Positions 17,363-24,886 of a DNA stretch of 58,318 bases are shown piece after piece. How positions within the stretch are numbered: the stretch's first letter is position 1; each line of letters begins with the position of its first letter. The translations under genes and the position numbers were made by a program. Location: positions 1 to 58,318 of the forward strand of contig JAIPHP010000006.1 in the NCBI GenBank assembly GCA_021735165.1. Reading direction: 5' to 3'. The DNA comes from Candidatus Woesearchaeota archaeon (GTDB lineage Archaea; Nanobdellota; Nanobdellia; Woesearchaeales; 21-14-0-10-32-9). The notes under the pieces were generated by a model, which did not search any database, was not told the DNA's origin, and saw only the letters and a program-made list of their open reading frames with translations.

Positions 17363-18103
17363 ATGGTTTTAGAAACAATATTAAATATGGATTATTGGTT
17401 ACTCATAGTTATTCTTTCGTTAATTGTAACTCTTATTTCTACACTTACATACAAATATACAACTGATCAAAAGAAAATAAAGCAACACAGAGCAGACGTT
17501 AAAAAACTCCAAAAAGAGATGAAATTATACAAAGACGATCAGAAAAAAATGTTAAAAACACAACAAGAAATGATGTCTAAAAACATGGATTTAATGAAAC
17601 AAAGCTTTAAGCCAATGCTTTATACATTCATACCTTTGCTTTTAATATTAAGTTGGATGTCCTCAACACTCGCATTTGAACCAATACAACCAGGAGTTCC
17701 TTTCGCGATAACGGCAACTTTTGATGAAAACTACATGGGAACACTAAATGAAACAAAACTAACAGCAGACAAAGCAATAAAAATGAAATTAGACAATGAT
17801 TTTCAACCTGATGGCAAACAATTAAGATGGATTATAAATGCAGAGGAAGAGGGAACCTACAACTTCTTAATAGAAGGCGAGAGCTTTAAGGAAACAAAAG
17901 AAGTATTAGTAACAAATAGTAAAAAATATGTTTCTCCAACACAAACATATTCTGGTCAATTAGAAAAAATTGAAATAAGTAACAAAAAAGTAAAGCCTTT
18001 CCAAGGACTCCCCATAATAGGCGGGTTAGATTGGTTATGGAGCTACATTTTACTATCTGTAGTTATGAGTATAGGTCTAAGAAAACTACTAAAAATCGCA
18101 TAA
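17363..18103 (+). CDS. DUF106 membrane protein, archaeal YidC/EMC3-like insertase
   Basis: The family (Oxa1 superfamily, related to eukaryotic EMC3 and bacterial YidC) helps insert membrane proteins beside the Sec pore. Features in order: transmembrane segment about 12-31, a cytosolic coiled-coil hairpin rich in Lys/Gln (about 34-80), a second hydrophobic segment (about 86-104), an outside-facing beta-rich domain (about 105-215), and a third segment near the end. The inserted outer domain makes it longer (246 aa) than minimal family members. Location shortly after secY fits the usual archaeal context. Confidence 0.8.
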   Translation: MVLETILNMDYWLLIVILSLIVTLISTLTYKYTTDQKKIKQHRADVKKLQKEMKLYKDDQKKMLKTQQEMMSKNMDLMKQSFKPMLYTFIPLLLILSWMSSTLAFEPIQPGVPFAITATFDENYMGTLNETKLTADKAIKMKLDNDFQPDGKQLRWIINAEEEGTYNFLIEGESFKETKEVLVTNSKKYVSPTQTYSGQLEKIEISNKKVKPFQGLPIIGGLDWLWSYILLSVVMSIGLRKLLKIA

Positions 18104-18442
18104 TTTTCTTAAAAAAAGAATTGTTCTTTAAAAAATAATGTGCGATTAATTATTGTGCGTAATTATTGCGAATAAGAATCCTAAAATGTAGTAAAATAAT
18201 ATAATCACAATAAAAAAATGATGACTTTTGACAAAGTAACTAAATAAGAACACAAAAAATACGGTTAAATCAAAGAAAGAGAAAAAACTCATAAAAAAGC
18301 AAAAAGTAAAATAAAGAGAGTTAATACTTAAAAATTTCTATAGCTATTAATAGATAAATGTAACTTCTTATGAATCTGGACAAATTGATAATTATAGCAT
18401 CACACAATAAGCTTTATAAATAGACATTCTTTCCCAAAATGT
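18104..18442 (+). other. 339-nt AT-rich intergenic region with eL34 promoter
   Basis: No credible gene is seen. Just after the stop there is a weak hairpin, AAAGAA/TTCTTT, followed by A-runs. An isolated ATGATGA at about 18219 resembles a box C, but no matching CUGA box follows. The only firm element is the TATA box CTTTATAAATAG at 18412-18423. Confidence 0.5.
18412..18423 (+). promoter_or_regulatory. TATA box of eL34-eL14
   Basis: CTTTATAAATAG is centred about 25 nt before the eL34 ATG at 18443, so the transcript is probably leaderless. Confidence 0.7.
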
Positions 18443-18712
18443 ATGCAACACAAAACTAAATCAAGAACGTTTAGAAGAGTTAAGGTAAGAGTTGTTTCAG
18501 GTACAAAGACCTCTTATCAAAGAAAGAAACCTTCTGCACCTACTTGTCCAGAAACTGGTCAAAAACTCAAAGGAGTTCCAAGAGCACTTCCTTTTGAGTT
18601 AAAGAAGATGCCTAAATCAAGCAAGAGACCAGAAAGACCTTATGGTGGTGTGTTGTCTTCAGAAGCTACAAGAAAGCTAATGAAAAATAAAGCAAGAAAT
18701 TTAGAATTATAG
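18443..18712 (+). CDS. rpl34e: Ribosomal protein eL34 lacking the zinc site
   Basis: The conserved eL34 core is clear: SRTFRRVKVRV, then GVPRALPFELKKMPKSSKRP and ERPYGGVLSSEATRKLM. In most archaea two CxxC pairs hold a zinc ion; here the first is CPET (one Cys) and the second is SSEAT (no Cys), so the zinc knuckle has been lost. An upstream ATG at 18438 runs into a stop after six codons, so 18443 is the start. It is followed by eL14. Confidence 0.93.
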   Translation: MQHKTKSRTFRRVKVRVVSGTKTSYQRKKPSAPTCPETGQKLKGVPRALPFELKKMPKSSKRPERPYGGVLSSEATRKLMKNKARNLEL

Positions 18713-18768
18713 ACCTGCTTTTGCGGTGACGCAGAAGATTTCTAAAGGGTCAAAAGGTGATGAAAATG

Positions 18769-19200
18769 ATGAATGTCGGAAGAGTTTGTATGAAAATAGC
18801 TGGAAGAGATGCAGGACAATTATGCGTCATAATAAATGAGATAGATGATTCTTTTGTATTGATTGATGGTCAAACAAGAAGAAGAAAATGCAATGTAAAA
18901 CATTTGGAACCAGTAGATACTTTGCTTGATATTAAAAAAGATGCTTCAACAGATGAAGTTATTAAAGCGTTTAAAACGTTAAATGTTGAAGTTAAAAAAA
19001 CAAGTCCAAAAAAATCAACTAAAAGACCTAAAAAACAGAAAATAAAGAAAGAAAAACAACCCAAACAAACTAAAGAGATGAAGAAAGCCTCAAAAAAGAC
19101 AGAATCAACAAAGAAACTAGCTAAAAAAGAAGAAACTAAAGAAACGGAAGCTGAAAAAGAAGTTAAAAAAGAGCTTTCTGGCGGCAAAAAAGAAAATTAA
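18769..19200 (+). CDS. rpl14e: Ribosomal protein eL14 with Lys-rich tail
   Basis: Residues 1-75 form the KOW-type eL14 core: NVGRVCMKIAGRDAGQLCVI, FVLIDGQTRRRKCNVKHLEPVD. The remaining 70 residues are a Lys/Glu/Thr tail, probably disordered. Four in-frame starts are possible (GTG at 18757, ATG at 18760, 18766 and 18769). The ribosome site AAAGGTGAT ends at 18761, and the spacing seen in other genes here favours 18769 (143 aa). It lies in an operon with eL34, as in many archaea; cmk and truB, often next, are absent. Confidence 0.9.
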   Translation: MNVGRVCMKIAGRDAGQLCVIINEIDDSFVLIDGQTRRRKCNVKHLEPVDTLLDIKKDASTDEVIKAFKTLNVEVKKTSPKKSTKRPKKQKIKKEKQPKQTKEMKKASKKTESTKKLAKKEETKETEAEKEVKKELSGGKKEN

Positions 19201-19204
19201 TTTT

Positions 19205-19771
19205 TTATGTTCTTTTTTGATTACTTTGTTTGTTTGCATATTCTGCTGCTTGTTCTCTTAGTGTTTGTCCACTTATCAAATACTCTTCGAACTTAATATT
19301 CAATGCTTTGTTTGTAAAGAAAACATCTTTTTGGTTGTTTGCAGATTCCGCACGATAAAGTAGTCTGCTTAGTTGCATGATTTCTTCAAATATTTTGTTA
19401 TCTATAACCGCGTTTTCTTTTATCTGGTAAAATTTTGTTTGAAGTGTTTGCTCAGTGTTAGGCAAGCTTATTATAATTTCTAGGGGTTTTAGTTTTTCTT
19501 CGAATTGAGCAACTTCTTCTGTGACATTTAAATCTTTCAAGTCTAAATTGTATGTGTCGTATAGTGAATTTTCATCAGACGGTATGTGTTTTGTAATTTC
19601 TAATTCTGGGCTTATTCGCATCTTAGCTAATTTTGCTAAAATGTTTTTTATATCACATTCATACCCTTTATGCTGCATATTTTCTTGTACATAATCTATG
19701 ATTGTTCCCAAATATTTCTCTGCAAAATTTTCTTCGAATCGGAATTCCATAAGTTGTTCTTCTTGTTGCAT
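19205..19771 (-). CDS. Conserved-looking hypothetical protein, 188 aa
   Basis: I do not recognise a family. The protein is acidic, soluble and mostly helical by composition, with no signal peptide or membrane segment. I chose the ATG at 19771 (MQQEEQLMEF) because AAGGTGG sits 5 nt upstream; the frame extends to a GTG at 19792. A TATA-like TTTTTATAG precedes it. It converges with eL14 (4 nt between stops) and diverges from the TrmB regulator gene, which may be linked to its control. Confidence 0.65.
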   Translation of the reverse strand: MQQEEQLMEFRFEENFAEKYLGTIIDYVQENMQHKGYECDIKNILAKLAKMRISPELEITKHIPSDENSLYDTYNLDLKDLNVTEEVAQFEEKLKPLEIIISLPNTEQTLQTKFYQIKENAVIDNKIFEEIMQLSRLLYRAESANNQKDVFFTNKALNIKFEEYLISGQTLREQAAEYANKQSNQKRT

Positions 19772-19855
19772 ATGAACCACCTTAAAGGGCACTTAAACTG
19801 ATAGACTATAAAAAACTTTCCATTTTATTCACTTTTGAATGGTAACATACGCAAA

Positions 19856-19867
19856 CATTTATAAATG
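19856..19867. promoter_or_regulatory. Palindromic TATA element upstream of the TrmB-type gene
   Basis: CATTTATAAATG is a perfect 12-bp palindrome about 55 nt before the TrmB start. It is flanked by direct copies of ACGCA at 19849-19853 and 19871-19875, 22 bp apart, i.e. on the same DNA face. These are candidate contacts for an autoregulating TrmB dimer; that role is inferred. Confidence 0.45.
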
Positions 19868-19917
19868 ATAACGCATTTCTCTTTTTATCAAAATTAATAA
19901 TAAAGGTGATGTATAAA

Positions 19918-20715
19918 ATGCTAGTAAAACAAGACTTTTTGAACAAACTTAAAGATTTCGGAATAAATAGCTATGAAGCAAAAATATGGACTGCTCTTTT
20001 GTCAAGAGGCGTTAGTACTGCGGGAGAACTCTCAGACATAGCTAATGTGCCAAGAAGTAGAAGTTATGACGTTTTAGAATCTTTAGAAAAAAAAGGTTTT
20101 GTCGTAATGAAAATAGGAAAACCAATAAAATACATCGCAGTACCACCCGAAGAAGTTCTTGATAGAGTCAAGAAAAATGTAAGAGAAGAATCTGAAAGGA
20201 CCGTAAAACAAATAGATACAATCAAAGATTCAGAAATATTAAACGATTTAATACAGCTTCACCAAAACGGGGTTGAAATGGTAGACCCAACAGATCTTTC
20301 CGGCGCTGTAAAAGGAAGAGATTCACTTTATGATCACATAAACATGATGATAAAAGAATCAGAAGAATCTCTTGTAATAGTAACAAGCGAGGAAGGATTA
20401 CTAAGAAAAGCAGACATTTTACTAAAAAATTTAAAAAAAGCAAAAGCTAAAGGAATAAAGATAATGATTGGAGCACCAATAAAAAAAGAAACTCCTGAAA
20501 TAAAAGAACTAAAACAAATAGCAGAAATAAGAAATATAAATATCAATGCAAGATTTTGCATCTCTGATAACAAATCAGTCCTTTTCATGCTAGCAAATGA
20601 TGCCGAAGTACATCCTACATACGATGTTGGAATTTGGGTAAACACCCCTTTGTTTGCATCAGCACTTCAACAGTTATTCGAGTTAGCTTGGAAATCCATA
20701 AAAATAAAAGCATAA
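19918..20715 (+). CDS. TrmB-family transcriptional regulator
   Basis: An N-terminal winged helix (about residues 5-75; KLKDFGINSYEAKIWTALLS, GELSDIANVPRSRSYDVLESL with the recognition helix around PRSRSYDVL) is followed by a coiled linker and a C-terminal phospholipase-D-like sensing domain (about 115-265). This is the TrmB layout used by archaea to control sugar and central metabolism genes. The ligand is unknown. The start ATG at 19918 has AAAGGTGAT 7 nt upstream. The downstream 140-aa gene starts 13 nt after the stop. Confidence 0.88.
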   Translation: MLVKQDFLNKLKDFGINSYEAKIWTALLSRGVSTAGELSDIANVPRSRSYDVLESLEKKGFVVMKIGKPIKYIAVPPEEVLDRVKKNVREESERTVKQIDTIKDSEILNDLIQLHQNGVEMVDPTDLSGAVKGRDSLYDHINMMIKESEESLVIVTSEEGLLRKADILLKNLKKAKAKGIKIMIGAPIKKETPEIKELKQIAEIRNININARFCISDNKSVLFMLANDAEVHPTYDVGIWVNTPLFASALQQLFELAWKSIKIKA

Positions 20716-20728
20716 TTTTTAAGAAAGA

Positions 20729-21151
20729 ATGTTCGAATCAACTAAATATTTCAAAGATGAAAATTTAAATAAGGATCATATTTCTAATCTTAAAAAAATT
20801 ATTGATGAAAACTACGATAAACTTCTAAATTTTATTTCACCTACTGATTTAAACAAACCTTTTAATAAAATAAATCACTGGTCCCTAACGGACCCTATTA
20901 AAAGAATAGACAATATAATGGATGATTTAGCTTCTGAATCTATATATTATATATCAAAAAACAAGAATTCTTTCGATCTTAGTGATAATGTAAAAATAAT
21001 TAGTTTAATATCTAATTTAGCAGATGAATTAAAACCTTATCTTAAAAAACTAGATACGCCTAAAGAGTTATCTCCTAGAATAATTTTCACAGAAAAATTA
21101 TGTGGTGTATATGAACAAAAAATAATTAATATGTTAGACAGTTACAAGTAA
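20729..21151 (+). CDS. Hypothetical protein, 140 aa
   Basis: No family is recognised. The protein is Asn/Lys/Ile-rich, soluble and apparently helical, with a pattern of long amphipathic helices (for example TDPIKRIDNIMDDLASESIY). It begins 13 nt downstream of the TrmB gene with no clear promoter of its own, so cotranscription with the regulator is likely. Base composition is slightly richer in AT than the TrmB gene. Confidence 0.65.
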   Translation: MFESTKYFKDENLNKDHISNLKKIIDENYDKLLNFISPTDLNKPFNKINHWSLTDPIKRIDNIMDDLASESIYYISKNKNSFDLSDNVKIISLISNLADELKPYLKKLDTPKELSPRIIFTEKLCGVYEQKIINMLDSYK

Positions 21152-21297
21152 ACTGTTTTTAGAGTGTGTTCTATTAAGAATTAAAGAGTATAAATTTATA
21201 AATTTCGACTCTTTTAAAACAAAAAAATTCAAATAATGTTTAAAATAAAGATATATTAACACATAAATTTAAAATTAAAGACTTCTTTCGTGTAGTT

Positions 21298-21978
21298 ATG
21301 GACATAATCAGACTTAGAGTTGTAGGCACAAGCCACGTTGCAAAAGAATCACAAGATAAAATAAAAACTGCTTTCGCAGAATTCTCCCCTGACATAATCG
21401 CTATAGAATTAGACAGACAAAGGTTTTATGCTTTATCAAATAATGCTAAAAGTTCCCTCTCAATAACAGATATATCTCGTATAGGTATAACTGGGTTTAT
21501 TTTTGCAATAATAGGTAAATTGGTGCAAAAGCATATAGGAAAACTGGTCGGTGTAATTCCGGGAGAGGAAATGCTCCTGGGCGCGAGATTGGCTAAAAAT
21601 AATAAGCTAGCGTTGGCATTAATAGATCAAGAAGTTTCTATAACTTTAAAACTAGGAAAAGAAGTTAAATTTTCTGAAAAAATGAAAATTGTGTGGGATA
21701 TATTGTCCGCTCCTTTTAGAAAACAAGAAAAGATATCTATTGATTTAAATAAAGTGCCATCGAATGAAATAATTGATAAGATGATGTTGCAACTGGAAAA
21801 AAGATACCCCGGGTTTCACAAAGTTTTATTAGCAGACAGAAATAAATTTATGGCAAAAAAATTATTTTTATTGCTAAAAAACAACCCTGATAAAAAAATA
21901 TTGGCAATTGTTGGTGCAGGTCATGAAAAAGGAATGACTAGCTCTTTAGAGAAACTAGTAGCATCTAATCTGATTTAA
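21298..21978 (+). CDS. TraB/PrgY-family membrane protein
   Basis: The N-terminal RVVGTSHVAKES and C-terminal IVGAGHEKGM are the two GxxH motifs of the TraB (Tiki/EreA-like) fold, thought to hold a metal or catalytic histidines. At 226 residues it lacks the long C-terminal membrane domain of the usual archaeal TraB of about 400 residues; a single hydrophobic stretch lies near 60-78. A TATA-like TTTAAAATT about 30 nt before the ATG suggests a leaderless transcript. Function in archaea is unknown. Confidence 0.85.
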   Translation: MDIIRLRVVGTSHVAKESQDKIKTAFAEFSPDIIAIELDRQRFYALSNNAKSSLSITDISRIGITGFIFAIIGKLVQKHIGKLVGVIPGEEMLLGARLAKNNKLALALIDQEVSITLKLGKEVKFSEKMKIVWDILSAPFRKQEKISIDLNKVPSNEIIDKMMLQLEKRYPGFHKVLLADRNKFMAKKLFLLLKNNPDKKILAIVGAGHEKGMTSSLEKLVASNLI

Positions 21979-22016
21979 CCATCAGATTTATATATTATTT
22001 ATCTAATTTAAGAATC

Positions 22017-22781
22017 ATGTTCAGACTTAACCAGGGTTGGAAAGCATTTTTGAGTTTTGAAACTAAAGAACTCAGAAATTTTTTAATAACTGTAATAATT
22101 GCAGGTTTTCTTCTCAGTTCAAGGCATTTAGCTGCTGCAGAAACTCTTGATTCAGCAGTACTTTATTTTGTTGGTTTTACATTAATATTTAGCATATTAT
22201 ATTTTGTTTTTGTAGCGTCTCAAAAATTTATTGCGGCGACTAAAGGGTATCATGGAAGATATGAAATATGGAAATATGGTCCTTTACTCGGATTTTTTTT
22301 AACTATGTATTCTTTAATGTTTTTTCCATCACCAGTTTTATTTTTCTTAGTTATTTTGTACTTAGGTAATGTTTCAATAATAGATGTGCCTCGACTTAGG
22401 CTGGGCGAACATAGAAGAAGTATAAATATAAAAGACATGACTATTGTGGGATTAACAGGGCCAATAGTGCTTCTTTTTTTAATTTTGTTTTTTATACCAT
22501 TTTATGCCCTGACGGGATTTTCTATAATTAAGTGGGCGATTATTTTCGGAAGTTTAATTTTGTTCTTTACAAGTCTTCCCCTTCCTTATATGAACGGGAT
22601 AAATGTTCTTATAAAGTCCAGAATTGGTTGGTTAATTTATTTCTTTTTTTGTGCAGTGTTTATGTTCATGATTTCTGCCAGTCTAGCATCTTGGAATGTT
22701 TGGATATATATTTCTGCTGTTATTATTGCTTTATTGTTAGCTTGGTGGTTTAAGAAATATATGGTTCCTAAATTACATTGA
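22017..22781 (+). CDS. Site-2-protease-like membrane protein without catalytic motif
   Basis: A 254-residue protein with about six to seven hydrophobic segments. Its order of motifs resembles archaeal M50 site-2 proteases: a QKFIAATKGYHGRYEIW segment where HExxH plus FxAxxYGxxxEFRLW would be, an internal VGLTGPIVLLF like the SLAGPLTN motif, and LPLPYMNGINVL like LPIPPLDG. Both the HExxH residues and the second-motif Asp are replaced, so it should not be an active protease. The family link is my inference from pattern. A TATA box just upstream suggests a leaderless transcript. Confidence 0.55.
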   Translation: MFRLNQGWKAFLSFETKELRNFLITVIIAGFLLSSRHLAAAETLDSAVLYFVGFTLIFSILYFVFVASQKFIAATKGYHGRYEIWKYGPLLGFFLTMYSLMFFPSPVLFFLVILYLGNVSIIDVPRLRLGEHRRSINIKDMTIVGLTGPIVLLFLILFFIPFYALTGFSIIKWAIIFGSLILFFTSLPLPYMNGINVLIKSRIGWLIYFFFCAVFMFMISASLASWNVWIYISAVIIALLLAWWFKKYMVPKLH

Positions 22782-22813
22782 AACCTAAGATGCCGCTTAT
22801 CTTGTTTTTTTGC

Positions 22814-23083
22814 TTAAAGCATAGAAAATATTCCTTTTTGAAATAAAAATAAAGAGCAAATGAGTGTAATTATTGTGATTGGATATATTAACATTAAAAG
22901 CATGTATATTGCGATACCTATGTCTGTAAAACTTGCAAAATCTCCTCTAAATGCTAATCCTTTCAGTATTAAATAGAGAAATATGCTTAGAAATATTTTA
23001 AGAGGCACAAGTTCAAAATTGAATAATGTTATTATTATTGCAGCTATGATATCAACAAAACCTAAAAATTTTATAACAACCAT
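22814..23083 (-). CDS. Small membrane protein, 89 aa
   Basis: Three hydrophobic segments separated by short polar turns (KFLGFVDIIAAIIITLF, ILKGLAFRGDFASFTDIGIA, and a last segment ending in LFQKGIFSML) make up the whole protein. I associate this type of small membrane protein with DPANN archaea but know no function. It converges with the preceding gene. Confidence 0.65.
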   Translation of the reverse strand: MVVIKFLGFVDIIAAIIITLFNFELVPLKIFLSIFLYLILKGLAFRGDFASFTDIGIAIYMLLMLIYPITIITLICSLFLFQKGIFSML

Positions 23084-23492
23084 TTAGTCTGTGAACTTTA
23101 TCGCATTAATATTTTCTTTGGTTTTAAAGATGTTTGTCACGCTTATAATTTAGAGTGTGTTGCGTAGTATTGAGTTTTTTTGGATAAAAAACTTGTTTTT
23201 ATAGGGTATGAGCATTTTTAGTAAAAAAAATTAAAGGTTGTTTCATTAACTATTGTTTTTTGGAGTGTCTCTTCAGGTCTTTCTTTTTCGTATTGCAAAG
23301 TATTGTTAGCTGCTTTGCAGTCTAAGGTTTTTACTAAGAAACACCGATCTTTAACGTGTTCCACGTTGTGTTTCTCTCAATTGAACTCTAGGGTAATACA
23401 GATATTTGGGACACGCCCTGTTTTTTTGAAAAGATTTAAATATTAGGTTTTTTGTAATTATTATATTCATATTTTTATAGGAGGGTGTTATT
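23084..23492 (+). other. Intergenic region holding element copy A and the promoter of the 77-aa gene
   Basis: About 180 nt before the element has no recognised feature, except AAATTAAAGG at about 23227, a TATA-like site around 27-35 nt before the element. After it, GATTTAAATATTAG at about 23432 is the likely TATA element of the miniprotein gene, and GGAGGG at about 23480 is its ribosome site. Confidence 0.5.
23262..23420 (+). repeat. Structured dispersed element, copy A (about 159 nt)
   Basis: This sequence recurs at 55910-56066 with about 90% identity by eye. The termini GGAGTGTCTC and GGGACACGCC form an imperfect inverted repeat. Inside are hairpins GCAAAG/CTTTGC (23295-23300, 23313-23318) and AGAAACAC/GTGTTTCT (23337-23344, 23368-23375), the latter enclosing AACGTG/CACGTT. 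GTTTTTT occurs at both borders (23255-23261 and 23420-23426), a possible but low-complexity target duplication. Differences between the copies largely spare the stems. It could be a miniature mobile element or a small-RNA gene; no coding frame is conserved. Confidence 0.75.
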
Positions 23493-23726
23493 ATGTCAAA
23501 AAAAGTTGCTAAACTCGGATTAAAAAAAGAAACTGGGTATCTTTATTTTATTGATAAGAATGGTGATGTTGCAAGAGCGGTCATGGTAAGGGGCGCTTTG
23601 AAGGGTAAAAAGAAGAAACCGGAAGTTGTTAGCAAGGCAAATATTAAAAAAGAAGCCGGTTTTTTGTATTTTGTTGATAAAGAAGGCGATGTTTCTAAGG
23701 CTAAAATGGCTCGTGGAAGAAAATAG
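23493..23726 (+). CDS. Small basic protein made of two tandem repeats, 77 aa
   Basis: Two copies of a roughly 28-residue unit, consensus KKExGxLYFxDKxGDVxxAxMxRG, at about residues 10-38 and 50-76, joined by a Lys-rich linker. Each unit could form a short beta hairpin with a basic end. I associate related single- or double-repeat proteins with Woesearchaeota-type genomes but know no function; the strong basic charge suggests nucleic-acid or ribosome binding. Expression signals are unusually good: GGAGGG, a TATA box and a T-run terminator. Confidence 0.75.
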   Translation: MSKKVAKLGLKKETGYLYFIDKNGDVARAVMVRGALKGKKKKPEVVSKANIKKEAGFLYFVDKEGDVSKAKMARGRK

Positions 23727-23729
23727 TTC

Positions 23730-23740
23730 TTTTTTTTTTT
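23730..23740 (+). terminator. T-run terminator after the 77-aa gene
   Basis: An uninterrupted run of 11 T lies 4 nt after the stop codon, the kind of signal that stops archaeal RNA polymerase. Confidence 0.6.
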
Positions 23741-23949
23741 AAAATATTTGTTTTCAATATGGTAATTAACTTTTTTGCATTATTATAAAACTGTTGTATG
23801 AATTAACAAATAGTATGACTGAATAGATATAAGCTGCTTAGAATATCATTTTTTGCGCGATAGATACACGCCTCTTTTTCGTTTTTAAGTAGCCCTGAAC
23901 AAGAATTTTCAGTATTTATGAATAAAAAAACAGTCTTACTTCAAATTAT

Positions 23950-24810
23950 TCATGATTTTACGTCCTTTTCGCTTTTCTTCACAGTTTTCTTTTTAGTTAT
24001 TTTCTTTTTACTCTTTGTTTTTTTTACTGTTTTAGACTCTTCTTTTGGACTATTTTTCGTATTTTGTATGTCCTTTTCAACATTATTTTGTGAGGTATCC
24101 TGTGCTTGTTTAATTTGTTTAGGCTCAGGTGGTTGTTCTAATATCATTATTTTTTTAGATTCAGGGGTTTGCATGTTGGCTTCTAATTTTTGTTTTATTG
24201 TTTCTATGTTGTCAAATCTTTGACTTGCCTCTGTTGTTTGTGCAATTGGTTTATTAGAGTTTAAATTGCTATAGTTTTGTGGTTTGTAGTTTTGATAAGA
24301 AGTCTTTTGGTTTCTATAACTTAAATTTTGCTGTCTAACTGGCTTATTATATTCAAACCAATCTTCTTTTGTTATAGGATGAAAAAAATCCACTTCTTCT
24401 AGCAGTATTCTTGCAGTATTGTCCTTCACTGCCGAGATTTCCACTCTTACACCCTCGCTTTTTAAGTGTCTTACTAAATCAATATAATCAGAGTCTCCGC
24501 TTAAAATTATTATTGTATCGACTTTGCTTGCTAATTGTGTTGCTTTTATAGAAAGGGGTATATCTGCTGATTTATGACAAGGAACTACTGATCCAAAAAA
24601 GTTTTCATGTAATCGATCCGCCAATTTTGAAGATATTTGTCTTCCTTCTCTGAAATATATAAGCCTATTTAGTCCTCTTCCATTTAATAATCTAGGGATT
24701 ATTACGTCAAAATTCAACATAGAATTTGATTGTGTTTGAGCTTGTATGCTTCTTTCAATGTTATTTCCATCACATAAAATTGCTACTGATTGCGTTATGT
24801 TTGTTTTCAT
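23950..24810 (-). CDS. NYN-domain (PIN-like) ribonuclease, LabA type
   Basis: Residues of about 5-160 form an NYN domain: AILCDGNNIE with the first acidic residue D14, and IILSGDSDYIDLVRHL with D106 and D108, the metal-binding carboxylates. The rest is a Gln/Asn-rich linker and a Lys-rich C-terminal tail, probably disordered and RNA-binding. Proteins of this kind cleave or process RNA; the target is unknown. A purine-rich AGAGGAATAA lies before the ATG. It is on the same strand as the PpiC gene but separated by 76 nt. Confidence 0.85.
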   Translation of the reverse strand: MKTNITQSVAILCDGNNIERSIQAQTQSNSMLNFDVIIPRLLNGRGLNRLIYFREGRQISSKLADRLHENFFGSVVPCHKSADIPLSIKATQLASKVDTIIILSGDSDYIDLVRHLKSEGVRVEISAVKDNTARILLEEVDFFHPITKEDWFEYNKPVRQQNLSYRNQKTSYQNYKPQNYSNLNSNKPIAQTTEASQRFDNIETIKQKLEANMQTPESKKIMILEQPPEPKQIKQAQDTSQNNVEKDIQNTKNSPKEESKTVKKTKSKKKITKKKTVKKSEKDVKS

Positions 24811-24886
24811 TTTTTTGTATTTATTATTCCTCTTTTTTTTAAGTATAAATATTAGAATTAATTTAATAAAATAAAAATGTTTGTAT

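Noticed and set aside
18215-18260. Possible box C/D guide RNA (ATGATGA box C)
   Set aside because: No CUGA box D or internal C'/D' pair follows at a suitable distance, so the box C match is probably chance in AT-rich DNA.
23741-23949. Region before the NYN gene's 3' end containing CGATAGATACACGCC, compared with the terminal hairpin element
   Set aside because: The similarity to 29818-29832 is too short and gapped to support a third copy.
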